64,000 nt of DNA from Streptomyces asoensis (lineage in GTDB: Bacteria > Actinomycetota > Actinomycetes > Streptomycetales > Streptomycetaceae), in assembly GCF_016860545.1 (NCBI RefSeq), contig NZ_BNEB01000005.1, positions 558,001 through 622,000 on the forward strand. Reading direction: 5' to 3'. Position numbers and translations under genes: made by a program. The notes beneath the pieces were generated by a model. That model saw only the letters and a program-made list of their open reading frames with translations, did not search any database and was not told the DNA's origin. Of the stretch, positions 16,366-24,924 are shown in pieces (positions within the stretch are counted from its first letter, which is position 1; the number at the start of each line of letters is the position of its first letter).

Positions 16366-18048
16366 TCAGGGCGGCGTCGAGGGGTCGTGCGGCGGTTCCA
16401 GCGCTTCGAGCAGACCGTCCTGTCCGGCCAGCGCGTCGAGGGACAGCGTGCGGTAACCCGCCTGGTCGAACAGCACGGTGATCCGGTCCCCGTCCACGCT
16501 CAGCACGGTCCCGTCGAGCCACTCGCCGTGCCGGACCTGGGTGCCGACCGGGTAGTCGGAGGCCGCCGGGTGGGCCGGGCGCCGCTCCTCGGGAGCGTCC
16601 CCGTCGGCCGACTCGCACACGTCGCAGCCCTCGCACGGCGGCCGGTACTCCTCCCCGAAGTAGCCGAGCAGGAAGCGTCTGCGGCAGGCCGTCGTCTCGG
16701 CGTAGGCGCGGACCATGTCCACGCGGGAGCGGTCGGTTCGGCGGTGTGCCTCGGCGGCCTCGACGGCGCGGTCCGCCGCGACGGCGGGTCCGGTGCCGGG
16801 AACGGGCCGCAGCCCGCCCCGCTCCCCCGCGACGACGGCGCCGGCCTCTTCGAGGAGGTTGACGGCGGCGGTGACCCGGTTGCGCGACAGCCCGGTCAGC
16901 TCACGCAGGGCGTCCAGGTCGGCGGGGTCGTCGCGGTGCGCGTGGATGGCGCCGGCGACCTCGGCCAGGACGTCGTGACCGGGTGTCCGGCCGGCGAACC
17001 ACGTCTGTATGCCGGTGTCCTGCGGCCGGTGGTGCAGCACGGCGAGAGCCGGCTTGCCGTCCCTGCCGCCGCGGCCGATCTCCTGGTAGTAGGCGTCCAG
17101 CGAGCCCGGCAGGGCGGCGTGCAGCACGAAACGCACGTCCTCCTTGTCGATGCCCATGCCGAACGCCGAGGTGGCCACGACGACGTCGGCCTCGCCCGAG
17201 AGGAAGGCGTCGTGGATCCTGGCGCGCTCCGAGGCGCGCAGTCCGGCGTGGTAGGCCTCGGCGGCCAGTCCCAGGGAGGCGAGTTCCCCGGCGTAGAACT
17301 CGGTGTCCTTGCGGGTGGCGGCGTAGACGATGCCCGGCTTGGGTTCCGCGGCCGCCCGCTCGACCACGGCGCGGCGCCGGTCGTCGTCCTCCTGGAAGCG
17401 CCGGGCCTCCAGGCGGATGTTCGGGCGGTCGAAGCCGGCCACCGTCACGTCGGGATCGCGCATGCCGAGCCGTTCCACGATCTCCCGACGCACCGGCGGG
17501 GCCGCGGTCGCGGTCAGGGCGAGGACCGGTGGCCGTCCCAGGCGCCGCGCCGCCCGTCCGAGACGGAGGTAGTCGGGACGGAAGTCATGGCCCCAGGACG
17601 CGACGCACTGGGCCTCGTCCACCACGAAGAGCGCGGGAGCGGCCTGTGCGAGGCGCTCCACGACCTCGTCCTTGGCCAGCTGCTCCGGCGAGAGGTACAC
17701 GAAGCGGACGTCGCCGCGGCCCACGGCCTCCCACGCCGCCTCCGTCTGCGCCGCCGTCAGGTCGGAGTTCAGGGCGACGCCGTCGGGCGCCCGCTCCCCC
17801 TGCGGCAGCCCGGCGATCTGGTCGCGTTGCAGGGCGAGCAGGGGCGAGACGACGAGGACGGGGCCGGACAGCAGCACGCCGGGGACCTGGTAGACGGCGG
17901 ACTTGCCGGATCCGGTCGGCATCACCACGAGGGTGTCCCGGCCCCGCAGCACGGACTCCATCGCCGTGAGCTGTTCGGGCAGCAGGGTGTCCCAGCCGAA
18001 CACCTCGGCCGCCGTCTCGCGCAGCCGTGCCGTCTGTCGTCGGGTCAT
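16366..18048 (-). CDS. recQ: RecQ-family ATP-dependent DNA helicase
   Basis: 560-aa 3'-5' DNA helicase. Motifs: 0/I VMPTGSGKSAVYQVPG (~40-55), II VVDEAQCVASWGHDFRPDY (~143-160), III ALTATAAPPVR, V/VI ATSAFGMGIDKEDVRFVLH and YYQEIGRGGRDG. A four-Cys zinc site follows (CRRRFLLGYFGE, then CEGCDVC). Motif II reads DEAQ instead of the usual RecQ DEAH. The C-terminus (~490-545, VGTQVRHGEWLDGTVLSVDG) looks like a small beta-barrel module, and no HRDC domain is seen, so this is a short actinobacterial RecQ variant. ATG 18048 with GGAGCG-like site. Adjacent to a putative DNA-repair protein. Confidence 0.93.
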   Translation of the reverse strand: MTRRQTARLRETAAEVFGWDTLLPEQLTAMESVLRGRDTLVVMPTGSGKSAVYQVPGVLLSGPVLVVSPLLALQRDQIAGLPQGERAPDGVALNSDLTAAQTEAAWEAVGRGDVRFVYLSPEQLAKDEVVERLAQAAPALFVVDEAQCVASWGHDFRPDYLRLGRAARRLGRPPVLALTATAAPPVRREIVERLGMRDPDVTVAGFDRPNIRLEARRFQEDDDRRRAVVERAAAEPKPGIVYAATRKDTEFYAGELASLGLAAEAYHAGLRASERARIHDAFLSGEADVVVATSAFGMGIDKEDVRFVLHAALPGSLDAYYQEIGRGGRDGKPALAVLHHRPQDTGIQTWFAGRTPGHDVLAEVAGAIHAHRDDPADLDALRELTGLSRNRVTAAVNLLEEAGAVVAGERGGLRPVPGTGPAVAADRAVEAAEAHRRTDRSRVDMVRAYAETTACRRRFLLGYFGEEYRPPCEGCDVCESADGDAPEERRPAHPAASDYPVGTQVRHGEWLDGTVLSVDGDRITVLFDQAGYRTLSLDALAGQDGLLEALEPPHDPSTPP

Positions 18049-18123
18049 GGGCGCTCCTTCCGTGTCCGTGAGCGCCCGGGTACCCCGCCGGGCCGTCGTC
18101 TCCCCACTCCTCTCCCCGCCCGG

Positions 18124-19335
18124 TCAGGCGCAGTCGAGGGCCTCGAGGTCCACCGCGTCGGCCATGGCCTGCATGCCCTTGTCATCGGGGTGCAGATGGT
18201 CGCCGCCGTCGAAGAAGGGCAGGATCCGCTCGTGGTCGTAGGGGCTGCGCAGGACACGGTCGAAGTCGGTGACGGCGTCGAACTCCCCGCTGTCCCTGAT
18301 GAACGCGTTGACGTCCTGGCGCACGGACTCGGCGGCCGGATCCCACTCGGACCAGCCCTTGAACGGGGCAACGGTGGCCCCGACGACGCACCGGCCCGCC
18401 GCATGGGCGCGGCGCAGGATCTCCCGGTACCCGGCGATCATGTCCTGCGCGGTGACCCGGCTGTGGGCCTTGATGTCGTTCACCCCCTCGAAGAGGAACA
18501 CCGTACGCACGCCGGGCTGTGTCAGCACGTCCCGCTCGAGGCGGTTCAGTGCGCTCTGTCCCGCTCCGTCCGCCAGGACCTTGTTGCCGGAGATCCCCTC
18601 GTTGGCGACGCCCTGGACCGCGGTGTCCGCCCGGCGCAGCCGGCGCGCCAGATAGTCGGGCCAGCGCCGGTCGAGGCCGGAGGTGGACTGCCAGCCGTCC
18701 GTGATGGAGTCGCCGAGCGCGGCCACGGCCCCCGTCGACGCGTCCGCGCGGACGGAGACGGAGTCGAGGTAGAACCAGGAGCCGGTCGTCGCGCTCCACG
18801 CGTCGGCGCCCTCCTCGGCGGTGTGGTCGCCCTGGGCGAGGTACGAGGTCTGCATGGCCATGCCGTGTCCGCTCGCCGGGCCGGCCGCGTCCGGTGAGTG
18901 CAGGCTGACCACGAGGTCGGTGGCGGCGGGCAGCCGGCCGGGCAGCGCGTCGCTGGTCACGGTGGTGCCGGCGGGTACGGTCACGGCGGGCGAGCCGCCG
19001 AAAAGGAGCCGTCGGTTGCTGCCGGGCACCAGGGCCGCGCCCTGCCGCCGGATGCCCGCCCGGACGCTGTCGAAGGTGACCGGCCGGTCGCCGAAGGCGT
19101 TCGTGAGCCGGATCCTGAGGTCGTCGCCGCCGACGCTGGTGCGCACGACGAGCCGGTAGGCGCGGTCCGCGACCCCGTCACCGAGGCGGTCGGCGGAGGC
19201 CGCCCAGGTGACGACGTCGTGCCGGGAGTCCGCCGCACGGGCGGCCGCCGGTGAGGGCCGCGGCACCACGAAGGCGAGCAGGACGGCGAGCGGGACGGCG
19301 ACGAGCACACGGGCGGGCGGACGGCGGGGCGTCAT
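18124..19335 (-). CDS. Secreted SGNH/GDSL-family hydrolase
   Basis: 403-aa exported esterase-like enzyme. A signal peptide (~1-40, LVAVPLAVLLAFVVPRPSPA) is followed by a beta-rich N-terminal region and an SGNH domain: block I VAALGDSITDGWQ (nucleophile Ser), block II with Gly in GISGNKVLADG, block III FLFEGVNDIKAH, and block V GGDHLHPDDKG with the Asp-x-x-His pair. Such secreted enzymes usually remove acetyl or other esters from polysaccharides. The ATG overlaps the GH95 stop as ATGA, so it is the last gene of a GH27-GH95-esterase operon and probably deacetylates the same glycan (inference). Confidence 0.9.
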   Translation of the reverse strand: MTPRRPPARVLVAVPLAVLLAFVVPRPSPAAARAADSRHDVVTWAASADRLGDGVADRAYRLVVRTSVGGDDLRIRLTNAFGDRPVTFDSVRAGIRRQGAALVPGSNRRLLFGGSPAVTVPAGTTVTSDALPGRLPAATDLVVSLHSPDAAGPASGHGMAMQTSYLAQGDHTAEEGADAWSATTGSWFYLDSVSVRADASTGAVAALGDSITDGWQSTSGLDRRWPDYLARRLRRADTAVQGVANEGISGNKVLADGAGQSALNRLERDVLTQPGVRTVFLFEGVNDIKAHSRVTAQDMIAGYREILRRAHAAGRCVVGATVAPFKGWSEWDPAAESVRQDVNAFIRDSGEFDAVTDFDRVLRSPYDHERILPFFDGGDHLHPDDKGMQAMADAVDLEALDCA

Positions 19336-21695
19336 CGGCCGAATTCCTTCAGCGTGACGGACCCGCCCGGCGGCACCGTCACCGTCCGGGACGTGCCGCC
19401 GTGGGCCACCGTCGTGGTGCCGCCGCCGGTGCTGCGCAACCGTACCGAGGTGGGCGTGCCGTCGCGCCAGCGCAGGTCGACGGTGAACCCGCCGCGCGCG
19501 GGCAGACCGCTGACGTGTCCGGCGGCGGCCCAGGCGCCGGGAAGGGCGGGCAGGAGTTCGAGCCGGCCGGGGCGGGAGTACAGGAGCATCTCCGTCATCG
19601 CCGCCGGGGTGCCGAAGTTGGCGTCGATCTGGAAGATGCCGCGCCCGGGTTCGACCTGGTAGATGTCGAACAGGTTGAAGGCGGTACCGTTGCCGCCGCC
19701 GGTCGACGGGCGCAGGTTGGCCGTGACCAGCTCGTACGCCTTCTCCGCGTGCTTCAGCCGGGCCCAGCACAGGGCGCGCCAGGCGTTCGCCCAGCCGAAG
19801 CTGTCCATGCCGCGCGCGGTGAGCAGGGCGGTGGCGCCGTCGACGGTCTCCTTCGGGGTGGAGCCGTCCGGACGGATACGGTCGCCGGGGAACAGGCCGA
19901 CGAGCGGGGAGAGGTGCCGGTGGGTGGTCTCGCCCAGGTTGTCGGGCGACATCCACTCCTCGAGCCAGCCGGTCTTCGGGCTCACCCGCGGCAGGTACAG
20001 GCGGTCGCGCAGGGCGGCCACGGTGTCGGCGTACCCGGCGTCCCTGCCCAGTTCCTTCGCGGCCGTGCGGTAGTGGCCGAACAGCTCCCACACCAGTTCC
20101 TGGGCGTAGGTGATGCCCCGGGCGTCGAGCGGACCGTGCTCGGGGGACCAGTCGCTGTCGGCGACGAGGACCTCGCGGGTCTCCCCGGGAGGCGTCATGG
20201 GCAGCAGTCTTGCCTCCCAGAACTCGCAGGCGCCCTTCAGCAGCGGGTAGATCCTGGCCAGATGGGCGCGGGACCCGGTGAACTCGTAGTGTTCGAAGAG
20301 GGTGTTGGCCAGCCAGGCGTTGCCCGCGGGATGCCACCACCAGCCCATGCCGCCGTGCGGGTTGGTGGAGACGGCGACGGTCCAGCCGGCGTTCCTGCCG
20401 GTCGAGTTGCGGTAGCGGTTGCGCGGGTCGTCGAACAGCGCGCGAGTGAGGGCGGTCCAGGAGGGCAGCTGCGCCAGGCAGTAGTCGGTGAGGGCGTCGA
20501 AGCACGGGGACAGACCGGCGCGGTCGGCCATCCAGTAGTTCATCTGGAGGTTGATGTCGGTGTGGTAGTCGCCCATCCAGTCCGGGTCGTTGCCGTCGAG
20601 CCACAGACCCTGGAGGTTCAGGGGGAGGCTGCCGCGGGATCCCGAGATCATCAGGTAGCGGCCGAACTGGAGGTAGGAGGCTTCGAGTTCGGGATCGGGT
20701 GTCCGGTCGCGGGCGCGGGCGGCGAGCCTCTCCCAGGTGTCCAGGGAGCGCTGCCCGGCGGTCGACGTGCCGAGGGAGAGGTCCAGTCGACCGTAGAGGG
20801 CACGGTAGTCGGCGACATGGGTGCGCAACAGGGTGGCGACCGGGTGGGCGGCGGCCGCGCGGACCTTGGCGCGGGCGAGTTTCCCGGGGTCCACGGAGGG
20901 GTCGCGGTATTGCGTCCGGGGGTCCGGCGCGTAGTCGGTGCCGCCGCTGACGACCACGGTGAGGTCGGTGCAGCCGGAGAAGTCGATCCGCGCGCCGCGG
21001 ACCCTGACCCGGCCGCCGCTGCCGTGCGCCCCGACGGCAGCCGCGTAGCGCAAACCGCCGGGGAAGGAGCCGACGAAGGACTCCGCGGTCCCGCCCTTCT
21101 CGCCGTGGGTGCCCTCCAGGGTCACCGACCCGGTGTACGCGCCGCCCCCGCTCTGGGTGAAGTGCATGACGATCACGTCGTCGGGCCGGCTCGCGAAGAT
21201 CTGCCGCCGGTACGTCACTGCGGACCGCACGTAGGTGGTCGTGACCAGGGCCTGGGAGAGGTCGAGGGTGCGCCGGTATCCGTGGACGGCGGACAGGTCG
21301 TGGTCGGGGATGTCCACGGTGAGCCGGGCCAGCAGGGTGAACGAACCGAAGTCGTCGCGTCCGTAGGGGAACTGGCCGTCGGCGTCGAGCGTGTCGTTGA
21401 GCCCGCCGGTCCACAGGGTGGCGTCGGTGATGAGCAGGAGTTCGCGGCCCGGGTCGTTGCCCGCGAGGGCGCCGAGGCGGCCGTTGCCGACGGGCAGCCC
21501 CTGTTCGATCATGGAGTGGTCGTCGGCCGGGGCCCGCCACCACAGCAGGTGGCGCGAGGTGTCGGCGGTTCGCGGCACGGCGGCCGGTCGCGCCGGTGCG
21601 GCGGAGGCGGTGAAGGCGGGCAGGCCCGCGAGGGCGGCGGCGGTGAGACCGGCGAGGAGCGTGCGTCTGCCGGGATCGGCCGGGTGGGGGTGCAT
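19332..21695 (-). CDS. Glycoside hydrolase family 95 (alpha-L-fucosidase/galactosidase type)
   Basis: 787-aa exported GH95 enzyme. A twin-arginine-like signal (GRRTLLAGLTAAALAGLPAF) leads into the N-terminal beta-sandwich (WWRAPADDHSMIEQGLPVGN, then GRLGALAGNDPG), then an (alpha/alpha)6 barrel. Active-site landmarks: HTDINLQMNYW (~380), SDWSPEHGPLDARG (candidate Glu ~519) and IFQIDANFGTPAAMTEMLL (candidate Asp ~689). In characterised Bifidobacterium AfcA the first motif carries two Asn; here the first is Asp, so specificity may differ. ATG 21695 with GGAG 5 nt upstream; the gene lies 59 bp after GH27 and overlaps the SGNH esterase start (ATGA). Confidence 0.9.
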   Translation of the reverse strand: MHPHPADPGRRTLLAGLTAAALAGLPAFTASAAPARPAAVPRTADTSRHLLWWRAPADDHSMIEQGLPVGNGRLGALAGNDPGRELLLITDATLWTGGLNDTLDADGQFPYGRDDFGSFTLLARLTVDIPDHDLSAVHGYRRTLDLSQALVTTTYVRSAVTYRRQIFASRPDDVIVMHFTQSGGGAYTGSVTLEGTHGEKGGTAESFVGSFPGGLRYAAAVGAHGSGGRVRVRGARIDFSGCTDLTVVVSGGTDYAPDPRTQYRDPSVDPGKLARAKVRAAAAHPVATLLRTHVADYRALYGRLDLSLGTSTAGQRSLDTWERLAARARDRTPDPELEASYLQFGRYLMISGSRGSLPLNLQGLWLDGNDPDWMGDYHTDINLQMNYWMADRAGLSPCFDALTDYCLAQLPSWTALTRALFDDPRNRYRNSTGRNAGWTVAVSTNPHGGMGWWWHPAGNAWLANTLFEHYEFTGSRAHLARIYPLLKGACEFWEARLLPMTPPGETREVLVADSDWSPEHGPLDARGITYAQELVWELFGHYRTAAKELGRDAGYADTVAALRDRLYLPRVSPKTGWLEEWMSPDNLGETTHRHLSPLVGLFPGDRIRPDGSTPKETVDGATALLTARGMDSFGWANAWRALCWARLKHAEKAYELVTANLRPSTGGGNGTAFNLFDIYQVEPGRGIFQIDANFGTPAAMTEMLLYSRPGRLELLPALPGAWAAAGHVSGLPARGGFTVDLRWRDGTPTSVRLRSTGGGTTTVAHGGTSRTVTVPPGGSVTLKEFGR

Positions 21696-21754
21696 GGCGG
21701 CTCCGGAGGTCCGAGGTGCCGGGGGCCGGTCGCGACGCGGGCCCCCGAATGTCG

Positions 21755-23599
21755 TCAGGAGGTCTTCGGTACGTCGATCCGGTCGATGTCCGGCGCGTAG
21801 CCCGAACCGCTGTCGAAGGTCACGGTGTTGACGCCCGCCTTCAGCGTCACCGGTACGTGGACGCGTCCGACGGTCCCCCAGTCGCCGGTGGCGGGGAACG
21901 TGTGGCGGGTGGCGCCGCCGCCGTTGGCGACGACATCGGCGGAGCGTGCGTCGCCGCTGATGTAGGCGACCTCGATCTGGTAGGTGCCGGCCCGCTCGAC
22001 GACGACATCGGTGAAGGTCAGCCTGCCGCCGAGGTAGAGGTTGCCGACCTTGCGGCCGCCGGAGCAGGCCGGGCAGTCGGCGACGGACGCGTTCCCGGCG
22101 AGCTCGTTGTCCTGGGCCTCGGCCTCGTGGGCGGTCCGCTCCAGGGTGCGGCCGTGCGGGGTGACGGTGAACAGGCGGGAGCCGTGGGCGGGCAGCGCCT
22201 CGGTGATCCTGTTGCGATGGGTGCCGAGGTTCTCGTGGTTCCACAGGTCACGGACGGCCGCCTTGCCGGTGAAGCCGAGGGTCGCCCAGTCGGCGCTCAC
22301 GGAGGCGGGGGCGTCGGCCAGGTTGAACAGGGCGACGGTGTAGGTGCCGTCGGGGTTCTTCGCCGCCCACACCCGCTGCGGGTCGGAGGCGGTGACGGGG
22401 TGCGCGGGCGGCGCGTCGCCCTGGTTGACGGCGATGACCTCGCGGTTGGTCAGCAGCGACAGCCCGTAGGAGTCCAGGCGGGTCAGGTCGTCGCCGGTGT
22501 AGAGCGGCGACTTGGCGATGGCCCACAGGGTGGCGTAGGTCTGCCGCTCGGCCTTGGTGAGGCCGTCCATCGCGCCGTTGCCGACGTCGAGGGAGTCCAG
22601 GTCGTTCCAGCCGCCGGGGCCGGCGTGCCGGGTCCAGGCCGGGGTGTCGTCGAAGCGGTCGTCGACGGAGTTCTCCCAGGAGACCAGGGTGTTGCAGTAG
22701 CACTCGACGTCGGTGTCGATGCGCCAGCCGTCGGAGTACTTCTTCCAGTCGGCGGCGTGCCCGATGTCGAGGGACCAGGACACCTCCAGGTGGATAGGAC
22801 GTCCGGTGGCGGCGATCGCCTTCCGCCAGGCGGCGACGTCGGCAACGTTGTCGTAGTTGTCGCCGCTCTTGGAGGAACCAGGTCCGACGCCGTCCAGCTT
22901 CAGGAAGTCGTAGCCCCAGTCGGCGAACATACGGGCCTGGGAGTCGATGTACTTCTGGGCGCACGGATCAGAGAAGTCGATCTTGTAAGCGCTGTCCCAG
23001 CCGTTGGTGGTGCGCAGATCGCCGTACACGAGGTCGGCGGTGGTACAGCCGTCGGCGTTCCAGACCGGCGCTCTGCCGTCGGCGTACGCCTCCTTCTCGA
23101 GGCCGACCGGCAGGTAGATCCCGGCCTTGAGCCCCTTCCCGTGGATGTGGTCGGAGACGGCCTTCATGCCCCGGGGGAAGCGCTGCGGGTCGGCCGCCTG
23201 CCGTGCGTACCGGTCGAACCGCGGTGTCCAGGCCTTGTCCCGCCACCACCCGGCGTCGATGTTGATGTATTCGTAGCCGTACTTCTTCAGCTTCGCGGCC
23301 AGGGCGTCGGTCTGCTTCAGGACGTTGGCCTCGGTGAGGTAGCTGTAGTCGCCGTCCGGGTTGAGGCCGGGGTACTTGGAGGACTGCATGCTCCAACTCG
23401 ACCAGCCCATGAACGGCTTGGCGGCCGGAGCGGACGCGGGAGCCGCAGCGGTGATTCCGGCGGCCTCCGGGCGGGCGGCCGCGGCCCGGGCGGTGGGGGT
23501 GACGGTCGGAGTCACGCCGGCGGCGCCCAGGGCGAGTGCCAGGACGACGACGGCACGCCCGGCGCGCGCGGGCATGGCGGGGTACGAGGATGACCGCAT
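21755..23599 (-). CDS. Secreted GH27 alpha-galactosidase-like enzyme with C-terminal carbohydrate-binding module
   Basis: 614-aa secreted glycosidase. Signal peptide ~1-40 (AVVVLALALGAAGVTPTVTP), then a GH27 TIM barrel: PFMGWSSWSMQ, YEYINIDAGWW, nucleophile Asp in YDFLKLDGVGPG (~237), acid/base Asp in DGWRIDTDVECYC (~294), and a beta-sandwich with WNHENLGTH. From ~485 a CBM35/CBM6-like beta-sandwich follows (HEAEAQDNELAGNASVADCP to the C-terminus). Expected retaining activity on alpha-D-galactosides; alpha-L-arabinopyranosidase activity is also known in GH27. ATG 23599, GGAGG 8 nt upstream. It heads the secreted operon and lies ~90 bp downstream of a ROK regulator on the same strand. Confidence 0.92.
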   Translation of the reverse strand: MRSSSYPAMPARAGRAVVVLALALGAAGVTPTVTPTARAAAARPEAAGITAAAPASAPAAKPFMGWSSWSMQSSKYPGLNPDGDYSYLTEANVLKQTDALAAKLKKYGYEYINIDAGWWRDKAWTPRFDRYARQAADPQRFPRGMKAVSDHIHGKGLKAGIYLPVGLEKEAYADGRAPVWNADGCTTADLVYGDLRTTNGWDSAYKIDFSDPCAQKYIDSQARMFADWGYDFLKLDGVGPGSSKSGDNYDNVADVAAWRKAIAATGRPIHLEVSWSLDIGHAADWKKYSDGWRIDTDVECYCNTLVSWENSVDDRFDDTPAWTRHAGPGGWNDLDSLDVGNGAMDGLTKAERQTYATLWAIAKSPLYTGDDLTRLDSYGLSLLTNREVIAVNQGDAPPAHPVTASDPQRVWAAKNPDGTYTVALFNLADAPASVSADWATLGFTGKAAVRDLWNHENLGTHRNRITEALPAHGSRLFTVTPHGRTLERTAHEAEAQDNELAGNASVADCPACSGGRKVGNLYLGGRLTFTDVVVERAGTYQIEVAYISGDARSADVVANGGGATRHTFPATGDWGTVGRVHVPVTLKAGVNTVTFDSGSGYAPDIDRIDVPKTS

Positions 23600-23689
23600 G
23601 GGTCTGACCTCCTGGGGTGGGGTAGGAGGGGTGGGAGGTTTTGGAGGTACGGGGGGGGCGTTCAGGGGTGGTTCGTCCGGAGGCGGTGC

Positions 23690-24889
23690 CTACGGTCGGT
23701 TCGGCTCGGTGATGAAGGACTGGATCGCGGTGGCCGCCGCGCCGCGCGCCCACTCCTCGAAGGGCAGAGGGCGGGTCTCGAGTTCGCACCGCGCGGCGGA
23801 GCCGAACGCGGCGGCGGCGAAGGCGCTGCGGATCTGGTCGGCGAACAGGTCGTACGCGGCAAGGCCCTCACCGGAGATGACGACGCGTTCGGGGCCGAGC
23901 AGATTCGCCACGGTGGCGATGCCGCGGCCGATCGCCTCCCCCGCCCGGGAGTACGCCTCGCGGGCGTGGGCGTCGCCGGCGCGGGCGAGTGCGACGGCCT
24001 CGTCGATGCTGTCCGCCTCCGCGCCGCCGGCTTCCCGGATCCGGGCGAGGATCGCCGGGTCGGCGGCGATCGCCTCGACGCAGCCCCGGTTGCCGCAGTG
24101 ACAGGGCGGACCGTTCGGGTCGACGGTGACGTGACCGATCTCGCCGGCCACGCCGTGCGCTCCGGCGACCACCTCGCCGTGCACCACGAGGCCGCAGCCC
24201 ACACCGGCGCCGACGGTCACGACGGCGAAGTCCGACAGGCCCACTCCGGCGCCGAACCACTGCTCGGCGACGGTGAGGGCGCGTACGTCGTTGTCGACGG
24301 TGGCGGGCAGACCCGTGACGGCGGTGGCCAGTTCGGCGAGCGGGACCTCGCGCCACTCCAGGAACGGTGAGTAGCGCACGACGCCCTCGGCGCGGTCCAC
24401 GTCCCCGGAGACGGCGATCCCCAGGCCCACCACGCGCACGCCGTACCCGTCCGCCTCGGTGAGCAACTCCCGCACCATTTCGGCGGTCGAGGCCAGGACC
24501 GCCTTGGGAACGCGGTCGGACAGCGGTGCGTGCCGCGCGAGCAGGGTCCGGCAGCGGAGGTCCGTGAGGACACCGAAGACCTGGTCGCCGGTGAGCTTGA
24601 GCCCGAGGAACAGCGCGCGGCCGCCGTCGACCCGGACCAGGTTCGCGGGCCGTCCGAGCGCCGGGCGGGCCTCCGTGTCGGCGTCCTCGACCAGGTATCC
24701 CGCCTCGATGAGGGGCCGGACCGCCTTGGTGACGGCCGCCGCCGACAGGCCGGCCCGGCGGGCCAGTTCGAGCCGGGTGAGCGGCCCTTGGGACAGGACG
24801 GTGGTGAAGATCTGGGCGGCGGCGGGGGTTCCGGCGGGGAACGTCTCGGCGGTGGACGCGGCGGAGGACGGGGCGGAGGACGAGGCCAT
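23690..24889 (-). CDS. ROK-family transcriptional regulator (leaderless)
   Basis: 399-aa sugar-responsive regulator. The N-terminal winged helix-turn-helix (~25-75, RLELARRAGLSAAAVTKAVR) precedes a ROK sugar-kinase-like domain: phosphate loop region VVTVGAGVGCGLVVHGEV, HGVAGEIGHVTVDP and zinc motif CHCGNRGCVEA. ROK repressors release DNA when a sugar binds (family knowledge). It lies immediately upstream of GH27-GH95-SGNH, so it probably controls this operon. A promoter at 24896-24924 places the transcript start at or next to the ATG, and no ribosome site is present, which implies leaderless translation. Confidence 0.92.
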   Translation of the reverse strand: MASSSAPSSAASTAETFPAGTPAAAQIFTTVLSQGPLTRLELARRAGLSAAAVTKAVRPLIEAGYLVEDADTEARPALGRPANLVRVDGGRALFLGLKLTGDQVFGVLTDLRCRTLLARHAPLSDRVPKAVLASTAEMVRELLTEADGYGVRVVGLGIAVSGDVDRAEGVVRYSPFLEWREVPLAELATAVTGLPATVDNDVRALTVAEQWFGAGVGLSDFAVVTVGAGVGCGLVVHGEVVAGAHGVAGEIGHVTVDPNGPPCHCGNRGCVEAIAADPAILARIREAGGAEADSIDEAVALARAGDAHAREAYSRAGEAIGRGIATVANLLGPERVVISGEGLAAYDLFADQIRSAFAAAAFGSAARCELETRPLPFEEWARGAAATAIQSFITEPNRP

Positions 24890-24895
24890 GCCCGG

Positions 24896-24924
24896 AACCT
24901 AGGGCTCTTATTTTCCGCTGTCAA
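24896..24924 (-). promoter_or_regulatory. Canonical promoter of the ROK regulator gene
   Basis: On the minus strand, TTGACA (24919-24924), a 17-bp spacer, and TAGGTT (24896-24901), matching the Streptomyces housekeeping consensus TTGACN/TAGNNT. Only six bases separate the -10 from the ATG. The AT-rich flank (24908-24932) contains a rough dyad of CTT...TTTC/GAAA..AAG type that could be an operator. Confidence 0.75.

Noticed and set aside
19338..21543. Upstream extension of the SGNH hydrolase frame through GH95
   Set aside because: Out-of-frame Arg/Pro-rich reading of the GH95 gene; a clean ATGA overlap and signal peptide define the SGNH start at 19335.
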